Shown: in pieces, positions 35,261 to 48,174 of the stretch
Numbering within the stretch: the stretch's first letter is position 1
How the letters are laid out: each line of letters opens with the position of its first letter
Origin: Hemibagrus wyckioides
Taxonomy: Eukaryota > Chordata > Actinopteri > Siluriformes > Bagridae
Assembly (NCBI RefSeq): GCF_019097595.1
Contig: NC_080711.1
Location: 9,763,928 to 9,827,927 of the forward strand
DNA: 64,000 nucleotides
Direction of reading: 5' to 3'
Translations under genes and position numbers: made by a program
The notes under the pieces: generated by a model
The model's database searches: none
Seen by the model: the letters and a program-made list of their open reading frames with translations, nothing else
Told to the model about the DNA's origin: nothing

Positions 35261-38239
35261 AACAGCGCAAAAATTTCATTTGAAAGCTATGTAGTATGGC
35301 CTGATTAAACTACAAGATTAGACTTGTTAGCATAATTTTGTAAACTCTCGGTAGATGATGTCCACATAATGAAAATAAGTCGGATATATAAAAAATATTG
35401 ACAAAAATAATTGAATCACAACGAACAATAATGACATCTTGCTTCTTAGCTCACTGTGATACTTTTTCGAGATTTCAAACCAATATAATTCAAAATAATA
35501 CATTTCTTATTTCCAAATAAAACCCTTCTCCTTTATGCTATTAATGCAATGTCTTTGAAAATATTTTCAAAGTAATGTACTTATTTTTATATTTTATTAT
35601 TTTGTACACTTTCATGAGCAGGTTTTTTTTTAATTAATTGTTAAATTAAAATGTTTTAGCATGACCTATATCTCACTAATCATTTCACACAATTAATAAT
35701 TATAATTATGATGCCAATAATAATTTAAAACATTTTAATAATTTGTGCAGATAATAATTATCACAATATCACAATCACAATAATTTAATGTTTTTTTTAA
35801 AAATCCGATCTATGTCAATAAGGCTTTACAAATATATATTTTATAATTTATTTTATTTATTTAATGAAAATATAATTCTAAAACACCTTTTAATTTACAG
35901 AAAACTATTTGGTGCTGTCTAATGATATTCTGACATTCTGACAAAATCTGAATATTGTACAGCTGGAAAATAATGCTGCCTGCATTTGAAGTTACACAAC
36001 TAGCTGATTCATTTGAAAGAAAAAGCAGTGAAAGGAAGATTCTCTGAGAGCTGTAGTCACAATAATCTGGTAAGATCTTTATACACAGTGAGTACTATAC
36101 TATAAACACGATTCTTTTTTCTTTTTTACTTTTTTGAATTTTCAGTGTTTTATAATTTAGATTTAATTTTTTTTTTTAAAAAATACACACAATACAATAA
36201 AAAATTATGCATAATGTTTGCAAAATATTTGTCTTATACTGTATTGTCTTATATTGTATACTGTAAGTGAAATATGTATTTATTATTTTTGATTATATTT
36301 GTTGTAGAGGCTTTTGCATATTATATTGTGGCTGTTATGCATTCCCTTCTATTTATTCAAAAATAGATTTTTTTTCCCCCCAGCCTGGCCGGCTTATTGT
36401 TTTCAATCGAAAGGATTAATTGAGCAGTGATACGACCTCTAAACTGACTAGATTAAACGATTAAATAATAAAGATTAAATGATTAAAGGCTGTTGATTGA
36501 TGGGTGGATTTCAGGCCAGGTGTATTAGTAAAGTGTGAAATTAGTAAACAGAAAAACTAGTGATCAGAAAATGTACTACACTATTGGTCTTTTGAGAAAG
36601 GTGATTAACCCTGAAGTGCTTACTGTCTAAGCTCGGATTGTATCTGATCTTAACATTTTAAAAAAAATTGCAGCTAGAAGGTATGTATGAAGTGAGAAGG
36701 TATGTATATACATTATTTCTTACATGTAATTAACGATACTTTGCAATTTTGATCTCTGTGCAAGTAGTATTATGTCACGTTTGTTTTGTATTATTTTATA
36801 TCCGATCAGCTTGTGAGTTTTCCCCACAGTATTAGTAGCATTGGATCTCCTTACTGCTGCTGTTTCACCATGAATATCCATATTGCGATCTGAGTAGTTG
36901 GACGTCTTATTGATCCAATTTTTGCTTCTCAATGCATATTATACTTAAATGATTCATGTAGCATATAATTTATTTGATCTTTTGAAATTTGAGTGCTGCT
37001 GTGGTTATTAGCAGCTACTTTGTAAATTATATTACAAACTTCTATTATGATGGATTGACAAAAGCAGCTTGCCTTATTGCGATATTACTGATGGTGCAGA
37101 GCTATGCAGTGGCTGCTTTGTGCCGTTCTTTGGAAAACTTACTCTGCACCCAGCTGTTCTTCCCACTCTGCTCCATCGTTACGTGCATGCACTAACACAT
37201 AAATCATGCTCCAGATATTCGGTACAGTCTTGCTAGCACATCACTAACAGTGCAGTTCAAGTCTCTTTAAATAGAGATCATAGCTAACTTTTCTGAGTAA
37301 TAGGATATCACTAACACCCACTCTGCATATCAATACAAAAACTGAGTAGCTAGCATGTAGGACCACACATTTTCAACACCACTGTTGGAGAATTCTACAA
37401 GTATAAAAAACAAAATGATTCATTAAATGACATATTATTAAAGCCTCATTTCATTGTGGATGTTTATTGTGTGTCATCACAGTTCTGGTTCATACACTCA
37501 GACCTATAATGAGCAAAACTATAAGAAAAAGAAGATCAGCTAAGTGAGTTTGATTTGTGGTTAGATATGAATTTGAATTATAAACCTAATTTCTTGGAAA
37601 GGTTTAGCCTCACCTTCTCTTTCATACTTCTGTGTTTCTGAGCAGCAGTCCACCAATGTCACCACTTGGGGGAAACAATACACCTTGGCTTAATAACCTG
37701 TACATGCAGCCAGAATGATGCACAGTCCAAAACATAAAACCCAGAATCCTACAGGCAGTCACCATTAACAAATCAACAAAGCAATCTCTCTTTCACATCC
37801 ACCAGTGGCTAACGAACCAAATTGGTTGTCCTCTTCAAGCCCATTGTGCGCTTGGCATGTCTGTGGTTTACCTTTGACATGTGTGATGTGTGTGAGGGAG
37901 TGTGCGAAGGTACCCCCTACTATTCTGCCCCATTTATTCATTTGCCACGCTGCCTTTTTAAACCCATCTCTTTTCTGCAGCGTACTTTTTGTCATCCCAC
38001 TATACTGCCTCCAGTTTTAACCTCCATTTGTTTATGAGGAAGTGCGTCTGTATGAGGCCAAGAGCTTCCAAGTCCTTGGCTATTTTTCATGCAGGAATAC
38101 ATGGGTAAATTTTCTGATACACACCAGGGATCTATGTGTGTAATCCCTTACAGTAAGCTTACTTAAGCGATTTCATATATGAACACACACCTGCAGCGTG
38201 ATAAGTGTCATGTGTGTGCTTGTATACTGAAGCATGTAG
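35261..38239. other. Non-coding stretch
   Basis: AT-rich with no supported gene. The GATTAAA array at 36412-36503 is listed separately. T-rich tract then TTTTTTTTCCCCCCAGCC near 36370 resembles a splice acceptor, but no exon follows that I can support. Confidence 0.65.
36412..36503. promoter_or_regulatory. Homeodomain-type site array
   Basis: A GGATTAATTG word (bicoid/OTX-PITX and TAATTG cores) at 36412-36421 is followed by four GATTAAA copies (36451, 36459, 36473, 36481) in 37 bp, then TGATTGATGG (36494-36503), a PBX-HOX-type composite. Low complexity cannot explain all of these words. Confidence 0.45.
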
Positions 38240-38460
38240 TCTAAATCCCAGCGCGAGTGTGATGGTCAGGTCAGCGATGGTGGGGTGCAGGTGAAGTGGA
38301 GTTCACATTAGCATACGGCGCCGTGCGCTACAGGCCTCGCCTCCGAGCCACAATGGCGGCTCCATCTGTTCCCGTCGCCTGTTACAAATCTGGTGTCACT
38401 CGGCTGGGTGGAGCCGATGCTACTGCACCATTAGTATGGCTGATAAAATGGCTGCTGCTT
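38240..38460. promoter_or_regulatory. CpG-dense patch with YY1-like sites
   Basis: About 14 CpG dinucleotides lie within roughly 190 bp (38250-38425) in an otherwise CpG-poor region. CAATGGCGGC (38351-38360) and AAAATGGCTGC (38445-38455) fit the YY1 core. It is much shorter than a typical vertebrate CpG island. No open reading frame downstream is convincing. Confidence 0.5.
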
Positions 38461-39756
38461 CTTTGGATTGACAGCACACACATGCTGGATATAAGGTGTG
38501 GTGTACCTAAACACTGATGTCCTAGCTGGCATTAATCATAATAGCCTTATTGCACTAAATAAATGTATATATACATGTAATCAGGTATCAGTGTACCGGA
38601 TTAGTGACGTGCAGGGTGAGATTTGGCGAACCCATGAACTGTGTTTACCCTCCATCACCAATTTTTCATCTTTTCATAAATGAGTCGATCTTTCACCACA
38701 CTGTCAATGGTGCGACAAATAATTTAATTCTTTGGATGATTAGTTTTGTGTTTTTTCCTGTCCTTTGTAATAGCAGAGTTGAGTAATTTGATTGAAAATC
38801 TGTTTATTTGAACAAAATATTGAGAGCAAAGAGCTTGGATTCTGTGAAAACATTTTTTAATGCCTTAAATAATAGATGTTTAGTAGCAATAATATTTGTT
38901 TTATTATGTACAATGTTGCACGTTATGTTATTACATTTCATATTATGTACATTTTTTCTAGAAGTAAACATGCAAATACTCAGTCTTATTAATATTTAAA
39001 ATGCGGAAATTGTTTTAGTTAGTCCTGTTAGTTATGGTTATCATTTTTTTTATTAATGTTTTTTTTGTTGAATGAATGAATACACCATGAACCGATGAAC
39101 TGAACTTGAACTGACCGGGTCACCATTCGGCTATCAAAGCCAGGTCAACAACACTCACATTCATGCATGCAAACACACTACCTCGTCTTTACCATCGCAA
39201 CCTCTGTGCAACTCTTTGCCATGCCCCCTGGCTCATACACTTCAGAAAAAAGGGAGATTGTTAACCTTGTAGCCTTTGTGCAACATTTTGAGAATGTCTA
39301 AGTGCTTATCATTGTATGAGATTGCTGGATTGGGTGCAGCAGAACAGAACTGATCCCATGATGGAGTCATTATCGTGTTTTGTTGTCAAATTCATATTCT
39401 ATTTAAGGTTTGTCTGTTCATTTCTAACTTGAGAGATTTTTCCTCCTTGCTCGACCCCTTCTGTGTCTCCTTGTGTATAGGCTGTAATGAGACACCTTGG
39501 GTTGGGGGTTAAACACAGTGGATCAGTCATTTGCTGAGGGTGGTGAACAACAAATGAACTCTGAACTTTGTTTGCCCTCTGTGGAAGGGAGTGTGTTTGA
39601 TTGGGGGCGGTAGGCATCCTAATGATGCTATCTTTCCTGCATGCTTTTTTTTGTGAATTGGATTGAATTTACTTGGAGGAGGGAAATGAGAAAGAGATGG
39701 GAGGGAGAGAGGAAGGTAGAGAAAAGGATCTGGGATGAGGATATGTTGCACGACTC
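38461..39756. other. Non-coding stretch
   Basis: Nothing recognised apart from a small GAATGAAT run near 39075. Confidence 0.7.
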
Positions 39757-39975
39757 AGACATCAGGTGGCAGTATAAGGATAGTTTGGGTGTTGGCCACC
39801 ACTGCGGAAAACGAACCTGTGTATCTGTGTGTTTGTTGGAGGTGGGGATGGGGTGGGGTGCCACATCTCCGCCTTTGCAACAGACGTCAACGCGAATGTG
39901 ATAAGCACGGTGATTGGCTGATGACCCACCGCGCGCGTTAGCACTTCGACAACGCTAAGTCTGATGGTCCAATAG
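39757..39975. promoter_or_regulatory. CTCF-like site, G-run and CpG/CCAAT cluster
   Basis: CATCAGGTGGCAGT (about 39760-39773, plus) is a CTCF-like motif. Three runs of four G follow at about 39844-39858 after GGAGG. Then GACGTCA (39883-39889) is seven of eight of a CRE, with CpG-rich sequence to about 39954, an inverted CCAAT box ATTGGCT (39913-39919) and a CCAAT at 39969-39973. This mix is promoter-like, but no gene start is visible on either side. Confidence 0.45.
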
Positions 39976-40399
39976 CAACTTGAGGAATCTGAACTCATTT
40001 TGAACTAGCATAGAAATTCACATGCGTGTGCACATGCATCAATCCACCCACTCTTGTTTCCTCCATGTCACCTTCCTTTAACATGCATCACGCACGTACA
40101 AACTCATTCAAACAAGCAGCATATACAGGTTAAACAGTGGAGCACAAAGCGTCTTTGTTTCCTTGGGCCCTGCTCAAACAAATTGTTGGAGGTGGAGGTG
40201 TTGAGGTTTGGTGACTTTATTCGCTGGCATTTTTTGATGTTGCATCAGCCAGTGTATTCAAACTGCCCTCAATTTGAGCACTGAGCACTTTAACAGTGGT
40301 ACCTTTATGATACTGAGAACATTTCGAGTGTCATTTTACAAAACAAGATTCCGTTTTCTTTTAGGATATTTTCATTTTCTACTCTACATTTTTTTGTGA
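39976..40399. other. Non-coding stretch
   Basis: Nothing recognised. Confidence 0.75.
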
Positions 40400-40675
40400 G
40401 TACTATCTGAAAAAAATGGGGTACTGACCCTTAACTTTACCTTTTATTCTTGGTGACCTTCAGAATTTTAATTATGCATCATTCGCATGGAACTGTGTAA
40501 ATAGTGTACCTTTAAGGTACAACAATGGAGTACTTACCTTTTATAGTAACGCTCCAAACTAAATACCATGCATGTTTCTAAATAAAGGATACATACTAAA
40601 ACTATGAAAGTGTACTCTTGAGGGGAACACCTCAGTGACAAGGAATGTTTAATACGCTTTTTTTCTGAGAGTCTA
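40400..40675. mobile_element. MITE with GTACCTTTAAGGTAC core word
   Basis: The left end TACTATCTGAAAAAAATGGG and the right end GCTTTTTTTCTGAGAGTCTA are inverted relatives. The interior contains GTGTACCTTTAAGGTACA at 40505-40522. Both features belong to an abundant hAT-like non-autonomous family of fish that I recall. No clear target duplication was seen. Confidence 0.65.
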
Positions 40676-42086
40676 AAACTGCTGAGAGGTGATTTTAAAA
40701 AAAAGAGGAAAAATGGAATATTTAGTACTAAATAAATCTTACTGTGTTGTGAATTCCCAGTGTCATGTTTTGATTAGCACGATTGAGGATGATGGAGCAT
40801 ATGAAATAATAGATATTATCGCTCTCTCTCTAAATCTGTCTCTTACTGCCTTGTTTTTACCTCATTTTAACTAGCCGTGAATACAGTTCATCAGTCAAAT
40901 GGAAATCAAAAGTTTATTATACATGGCTTATAGGAAATGCTTTAAAACAAGATGTGTTTTAGGGAAATTAGTGGTTTCATGATTTTGGCCATGTGCCAAG
41001 CAGGGCTGTGAGCCATCTAAAGGAAGTGGAAGTGAAAACAATAGATATCAGAGGCAGGTGTAATAATGTGTGAGATATGGGACACTCCTATCCTGAAGGC
41101 CTGTGACTGCCCACCTGAACCTGAGGACATCCATATTCACTTTCCGTTAACGGTCCATCAGTGTCCTGGAGAGCATAGGTCAATGGTCAAAAAGCCCAAA
41201 GCAGAGTTCCCATATCACGATGACACAAGATGTTGTAGCATATAGTAGAATGATGGTTGGGAATATAGCCTGAAGTTGTAGAGGACATGGATACTGTAAA
41301 GCTTGAAACTAACTAGCTTTAGATACATGTTAGTCTTTGAATAGAGAAGACAAAATGCAGTTTGGACACCACTATAGACATCAGTCTTCTTCTAAAAGAG
41401 AGTTATAGTGTAAACCAGATCCAGCTAATAAACATGACCTAAAGCTTGGTCAGGAGGGTTACAGGCCATTTTCCTTTCTGCTTAACAAAACAATAACCTA
41501 CATGGCTATAAGAACAGTCCTGTGCTCTGAGGCTGCCAAGTGTGAGTGAAAGTGTTCTGTTAGAATAGATGGGTACACAGCAGTCAACCATCATCATGCC
41601 AATGTATCACTCTTCTCCTAAGTGGAATGCCTTGCCAGTCACGCTGACTTTAATCTCTCCTGCAGAACCTAAGCTGTGGAATGAATGAGCTGCCTGTTTT
41701 TTTAGCTCTGCACACATTGTTCACTTATTCACACCCTCATACTTTTTGTCTACAGTGTCACACCCTGCTTTTGCTGTGGATATATTCACTTTTAATCGGT
41801 CTCTTGGGTTTCAAGATTAAATTCCGGCTCTGTATATGTTGTATCAGGTCACTGTCACATGCTGTGTTGTTCTGTTTGTGTGTGTCATTCTGTGAGTACT
41901 TGGCTGCACTATAAACAGTCAGACATAAATTATTAATTGTGCATCCATTAAAATTGTATTCATTCAAATAATTAAAGAATAAATGGTCAGAGATGATAAG
42001 TAGCAATATAAACTGGTAAGATAAAGATTAAACTGGTGTGTGTCCCACTCCTCGAGATAAATAAATGGATGAATAAATGGAAATTA
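40676..42086. other. Non-coding stretch
   Basis: No supported gene. AGCCATCTAAAGG near 41011 weakly resembles a minus-oriented CTCF site. Confidence 0.7.
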
Positions 42087-42212
<126 letters not shown>

Positions 42213-42973
42213 TATAACATACTGCAGTTATTTAAAATTGTATGAGTATTAGTCATTTGATTATAATTTGAGAGAATATCTTACATATAAGATTTTAAAT
42301 ATGAGCAATATTATATTGCTGTATGTCTGAAGAGTCAGCTTCAATATAAATTTAAGTATAAATATTTAAATAAAATAAACAATAAAACCTCAGTAAAACA
42401 AATCAGCTCATGCTTCATCCTGTTTATTTATGTAACTACCACAGTGACAGCATTCCTAGCGCTGAAGACACTCAGTCTGCCAGCTTTCCATGTCAGAAAC
42501 CTAGCTCATGTTCTAGCTACATTTACTTAGATTAGCCTCTAATAAAGCTTAATTGCAGGTTCAGATCTCAGCAGAACTCTAGTAATGCGCTCTTCGCTGA
42601 CATGCGATCCCTGAGCCATGAGAGCAGAGTGGGCATTTGAATGATAAGTGCAGGGGTCACTGCAGAAGTGCCAGCCTCCATCGAGTTTTCAGCGTGCAAA
42701 AGCAAATGTCTGATATTTTTGAAGCTCAGCCAGCCTGTCATGTTCATGACTCTGTTGATTGTCAGCCACTTTTGGTTATCAGAATATCTGTAGCCATTTA
42801 GTGGCTTCCAGTTTGTTTTTTATGTGTAAACTCAGTGCACAGTCATTCACTTAAAAATTTAAACACTATTTAATTTGAGGAATGGAATATGCTGCTTTAA
42901 GATGTATCCAAGGAAAGGGGAGACAGTGTTTCTTATTTCTTGAGCCACTAGAGAGAGCTCTATCAAAATGGAA

Positions 42974-43007
<34 letters not shown>

Positions 43008-44393
43008 TGTGTGTGTACAACTGTGTGTGTACTACAAAGACAGGGTGTGGGAAAGTTACCTGGAACACTTGGTGGATCAGTCATGTCACAAGTAGATCCA
43101 GGTGTGTGTGTCTATATAGCATGTGTGAATGGAGAAGGACAGTTTGACAGCTTGGGGGCTTTAGGCTCAGGAGAAAGGAGAGCTGACTTCACTTCAGATA
43201 CTGGGAGCAGAAACTAAATCTTCTCCACTAGAGATGGATAGGGCTGAGATCCTAGAAAGATATGCATACAGAGTGAGCAAGGATTCCTCATAGACCTACC
43301 ATCTGGCATACCACATGGCTAGCAATTTTGTACAATTTAAACAAATTACATGCAGTGACTTTTAATATGATCTGATAAATTGAGACCTTATTTGAACCAC
43401 CAGCTTTATTTAAATTGGAACAAGGTTGAATCCTCTGTAGCTTGTCCATCTTTATTTGGTGTATCAAAAAGTTCTACAAACTGGTGAAAAAATGGTTAAA
43501 ATTTTTAGATTTGATGTCTATCATTGCTAAATGTTTAAATGATGCTATATAAGCCACATTGTTATGGCCCCAATGACTTGGACTAAGAGGTGGCTATAGA
43601 GTTTTGTATTGATAATATGCATGTAGGTTTTAACCACCCACACTTGTGGGTAGAGGAAAGATATACTTACGCTGTCTAGAGTAGGAAACACATAAAACGT
43701 GTGTGTGGGGATAATTTATAGATGTGTGTGTAGAAGGGGAAAAAACAGATCTTGTAATTTATAAAATCAGGGATCCACAAATTAACATAGATCATATTAT
43801 ACATCAGATTATACAAACAAAAAATGATAAGGTGTAGTATCTGTGCTGTGAAGCCATTCACATAGGGACAAAAGGACCTTCAAAATGGTTGAGGGTGCTT
43901 TTACCACAGCTGGCCTCTAGAGGCAGCAGATCATCAAATTCCTGATTTCAGAAGTCAGCTAAACCGGCAGAGAAATGATTTCTGAATCTGCAGATGAAAT
44001 AAGACAGAAATGTAACTGTGCTCCAGCAAAACAGTAGAGTATTATAAACATGAGGTCTAATACATGGATTTCTCGACCTGTGTTGACCAGGATCAAATCA
44101 GCTGCTTTCCACTTTTTGTGCTGTTGACATTTGTGAGGTCCGTGGAAGGATTTGAGCTCCAACTGCAACTGACAGCAGCTTGTGGGAGCTATTTTCCCCT
44201 GTCAGAGTCAACACTGATTCCTATGTGTTTTTCTCCCTACTAAAAAAAAAAAAACTACACAAGCAAAAATGATAGAATAAATGCATGTGAGGAGTGAGTT
44301 GGAAAAAAAAAAAAGATCATTGATCCTAATTAAACTACATTTTCATGTTTTAGTTTTGGTGCACTTATAAACACCACATTTCCCCCTGATTTG
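42213..44393. other. Non-coding stretch
   Basis: No supported gene. A (CT)n-(GT)n tract is listed at 42973-43016. Poly-A runs lie at about 44243 and 44304. Confidence 0.7.
42973..43016. repeat. (CT)n-(GT)n compound microsatellite
   Basis: About nine CT units running into about thirteen GT units. Confidence 0.95.
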
Positions 44394-44452
44394 TTTATTT
44401 TATTTTATTTTATTTTATTTTATTTTATTTTATTTTATTTTATTTTATTTAT
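44394..44452. repeat. (TTTTA)n microsatellite
   Basis: About eleven pentanucleotide units. Read on the minus strand it is an A-rich tail directly after the relic at 44455-44837. Confidence 0.95.
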
Positions 44453-44454
44453 TA

Positions 44455-44837
44455 TTATAATTTTTTATTTAACTTGCCTGTTTTTGTTGGCAAGATTTTG
44501 CATGTTGGAAACTTGTGGTAGTCAATATCCATCAAAGCTTTCAGTTCAGGGTTTTCAGCATGCTCGTTTACATCTCCTGGCCGTATTTTTTTACCCCACT
44601 CAGCCATGTTGTAAACAGCATTAATTATGCAATTAAAATTAATCGTTGGAATAAACAAGCCTTCCGTCTTGAGCGTGAACACGATGAAACGGCCCAGTCG
44701 CTCTCTTCAGCTGCTATTTCAATGACACCATTCAGAGTTTTGGGCACTGGGAGCACACAGCATGTTTTTAAAACAAACATGCTCATTTCTGAGAGGTGAA
44801 ACTTTGCTTCCAATCTATAAACCTCAATCCCAGGCAT
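44455..44837 (-). other. Unrecognised coding-like relic in two frames
   Basis: On the minus strand two overlapping frames (44837-44625 and 44682-44455) have balanced composition with no simple repeats, and they overlap as if split by a frameshift. An A-rich tract (the TTTTA repeat read in reverse) follows directly. This layout would fit a 5-prime-truncated retroposed fragment with a decayed tail. I do not recognise the protein and name no function. The plus strand is also open across 44515-44799, which is a reason for caution. Confidence 0.25.
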
Positions 44838-45522
44838 TTATGAACCTATGTAGAAATGAGTAGGGAATGTAGGGAGGAAAGGAATGAAACAAGGAATGAA
44901 GTGGGAGAGAAAGAGATGCTGTTATGATGAATACTTTGCTTTATCACTGGGGTTCTTTTTGCTTTCTTTTTTAACTTGCTTGTCAGTATTTTATATAAGT
45001 AATCGAGAACATGTTGAAATGAAGAAAGCATGCAGAAGCTGAAACAAGGACAATGACATCCTTTCATAGGCCTCTCACTGCAAAGCCAGGTTTGAAGTTT
45101 GGTTTATATTCGGCTCAGTGTGATTTAAGAGGTTTCTATCAGAGCCGAGACACTCCTTTTTAGATTTACTTTCATGTTCGCTGACATTCATGTATACAGA
45201 GCAGATACACACTCTCCTCTCTGCTCAGCTGAATTTGGCACATGTGTCTTTATTTTTAAATAGAAAATTAACCACTTGGTAGATGTAATTAACTGCAGTG
45301 GCTTCTAAACTGGAGGATTTGTTTTAAACAACACCAGACTCATTATGTATAGGAAGGTAGGAAGTTTTTTTTTTTTTATGACCTTGCCATAGATTGTAAC
45401 ACTTTACAATTTATGCATAGACAATCCTCACCATTGTGCTAACTGTTTACCTGGGAACGGTCAAACCTCTGTCCTCTCCTTTGTTGGTGCACTTGCTTTT
45501 GTTCTCATTTGTGGCTATGCAC

Positions 45523-45610
45523 CTGTGTGTGTGTGTGTGTGTGTGCATGTGTGTGTGTGTGTGTGAGTGAGTGAGTGAGTGAGTGAGTGAGTGAGTGAGT
45601 GTGTTTGTGT
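45523..45610. repeat. (GT)n-(GTGA)n compound microsatellite
   Basis: GT tract with one CA interruption followed by about nine GTGA units. Confidence 0.95.
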
Positions 45611-45859
45611 CCGTGTGCAAATGTGGATGCTTCCTTTACTTGGGAGTATGTACACACCTGTGTGCAATGCACTTAAAATTTGTGTGTGTTGATTTTTCTA
45701 AGATTGTGTGTGTTTTGCATGTTTGCTCAGTAGGATCCACACAGAGGATGGAGAGAGAGAAAGAGGAAAGCAAATAAGGGAGTGACATTGAGTGGAGAGC
45801 AGAAGGGTTATTCAAACTCCTCCATTCTGCTCAGTTCCAGAGCTCTGAGTCATCAGGCT

Positions 45860-45889
45860 ACACATACACACACACACACACACACACAG
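45860..45889. repeat. (CA)n microsatellite
   Basis: About 14 CA units with one AT interruption. Confidence 0.95.
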
Positions 45890-46404
45890 ACCTTTCCCAT
45901 TCTGGTCAATATACAGTATGACATGCTCCACACATGCATTTCAAGTGACATTTCTTAAATTCTAATCATGACCCAGAAACTGATTTAATTGTTGTTGAGC
46001 ATGTGAGTATTACTAGTAAACAAAACCAGGATTACATGCACTGTGTGTTCTGCAAACAACATGCGCAAGCACAATTGTAATGTTCCGTGAAGATAAATCA
46101 ATAAACTCTGATTTCCATGGGCACTGAGATGCAGACCAAACATACAAAACTTCAAATTTGTGTGGCAAATGTATGTTTGCATGGCTATAATAGATGTGCT
46201 TACATGTGCACCTTATGTGTGTGTATTTACTTAAGTGCTGCGAAAGCACATAAACACAAAGGAAAAAAATTTCAATCAATTAAAAGCACCATGAATATGT
46301 CAGTACATCGCTTACTGGAGCACTGCTCATTAACCCTTCTGCAGGCCATTTATCAGACAGAATGCCTTTACTGTGGTCTGAAGGGCTTGAGGTTCTTGTA
46401 GCTG

Positions 46405-46420
46405 ACCAGTGGGGGGCAGT
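46405..46420 (+). promoter_or_regulatory. CTCF-like motif
   Basis: CCAGTGGGGGGCAG matches the CTCF core with one difference (G for the central A), in plus orientation. Confidence 0.4.
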
Positions 46421-46599
46421 GCAGTAAACAAGTCTGGTAACGGATTTGATTTAACACTTTCAGTGCCTGCAAGGAGTGAAACAGGAAACAGCAATATTGT
46501 TATTTTCAGTCTAACAGGCCAAGTTAATGATAAAAATCAACTTTATTAATTTTATGTCAAAAACACAACTGTTAATGTGTAAAGTGTGCTTAATAAATT

Positions 46600-46700
46600 T
46601 CCATTTCCATTTGGTAGACACCCTTATCCAGAACGACTTAGAAAAGTGCTTTGAAGTTTTTATTAGTGAATGCACTGATACTGGTTCACTAGGCACTAAT
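46600..46700 (+). mobile_element. Interspersed repeat fragment
   Basis: TTTGGTAGACACCCTTATCC followed by AGAACGACTTAGAAAAGTGC is a diverged copy of a short word string found in many fish genomes (consensus from memory). Family not assigned. Confidence 0.55.
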
Positions 46701-47445
46701 CTGACCCATTTTTATTAGATTATGTATTTTAATCAAAAAATTAAAAACTGGCCTCTAATTTCTGTTTAAATGAACCGTTTTATCACAAAGTGAGAGTGCT
46801 TATTTGACAGGGCCTTATCAGAGTATTATAAGATGTCATAGATGTGTGAGAGAAGCAGTTGACCAGAGAGATGAAAGAAGGTGTAAGGTCAGAAATCAGA
46901 AGCTAGTTAATCCAGGCTTAATCCTCAACCTTAAACAGTCAACCGTCAGTGCACTGCCGTTAAGTCACATTATCTTAAGTGCATTACAACAAAACAAAGC
47001 TCAAAAGATTAACTTGATCATTTACACTGATAAGGTATCGTTCAGGACATCACTTTTACTGTCACTAAAAATCTAAGATCTGTTTTGTTTTTTTCAGCGC
47101 AATTTTATTTACAGCAATTGAGAATATATCTGTGTGATATAAGTTCATCTTTATTGTTCTTGAGTGCTTTCATCATTTACACTCCTGGAACCATGTTCTG
47201 CCTTGTCATTCAGTGTTAAAGACATCATTCAACTTTCTGGAGGGTTTTTTCCCCCCGTAAATTAGAGTGATTTTTTCAGTGGTCTAAAGTAATGGCTGTC
47301 ATTAATTAAGAGCTTTAGGTTCAGCTCCTTTTAATCTTAAAAAGGGATGTGTGCCAGGGGACAGAAGGGCACGCTGAATTCTAATGGTGTTTTGGGGTCT
47401 TTGAGCAGCAGCCTGGCCGAGGTGAGATAAGTGTGTATGTGCGTG

Positions 47446-47487
<42 letters not shown>

Positions 47488-48174
47488 TGTCTGTCTGTCT
47501 GTCTGTCTTTCTGTCTATCTTACTGCTTATGCTGCATGCCTACTTTCTGTGGTGGTCAGTACAAATATCTAATTATGGCTGGATGTTAGATAAATATTAC
47601 GATTGGCCTGCTTGCCTCCGAAATATAACTGGATAATGGCCTTTGTATTCTTTATGAAAACAAAACCTTTCAGACACTTTAAGCTGTTCCCGTCCACATT
47701 CTGAAAGCCCCTGAATGCTAACAAATGGATGTGTTTATTGCATTAAGTATGCTTTAGCCACAGGTGTACTTGCAGAATTATATGTCATTCATAAAGTTAC
47801 TTCCATAATATGCATTTACAGTAAAGCATTAATAGCCTTCTAAATGGTTATTTTGTATTTTTTTTTAGCTCTTGGGTTACAAACCCATAGGCAAAATCCT
47901 GCCTCCTCCATGTTCTTTGCTTTTCCGTTTTCTGTCTCTAAAACAAACAGCATTAGAGATAATATCAGCATTTTTTGCCCATTATTCAACTGTTATCTCA
48001 CTCCTGATTGACTGAGATATTAATTGTAGCCTTTCTGCATAAACAACTGTCCACAAATTCCCAAAGTTGTCAATCGTCTCAGGCTGAATAGTAAACTCAA
48101 AAGCCACAAGATTATTGATGATCACAATGTAATGTAAAATACCAGGGGAAAAGAACCTGTGCTCAAAAAAACTT
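46701..48174. other. Non-coding stretch
   Basis: Only the GT/GTCT microsatellite is recognisable. GAGGTGAGA near 47420 looks like a splice donor but has no exon to support it. Confidence 0.7.
47431..47520. repeat. (GT)n-(GTCT)n compound microsatellite
   Basis: Interrupted GT tract (47431-47486) followed by about eight GTCT-type units. Confidence 0.95.

Larger units (their letters stand above)
44838..46599. other. Non-coding stretch
   Basis: No supported gene. Two microsatellites and one CTCF-like site are listed separately. Confidence 0.7.

Noticed and set aside
36360..36385. Polypyrimidine tract plus CAG like a splice acceptor
   Set aside because: No open downstream exon and no branch site or donor partner that could be supported.
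47412..47428. GAGGTGAGA like a splice donor
   Set aside because: Isolated match with no upstream coding frame.
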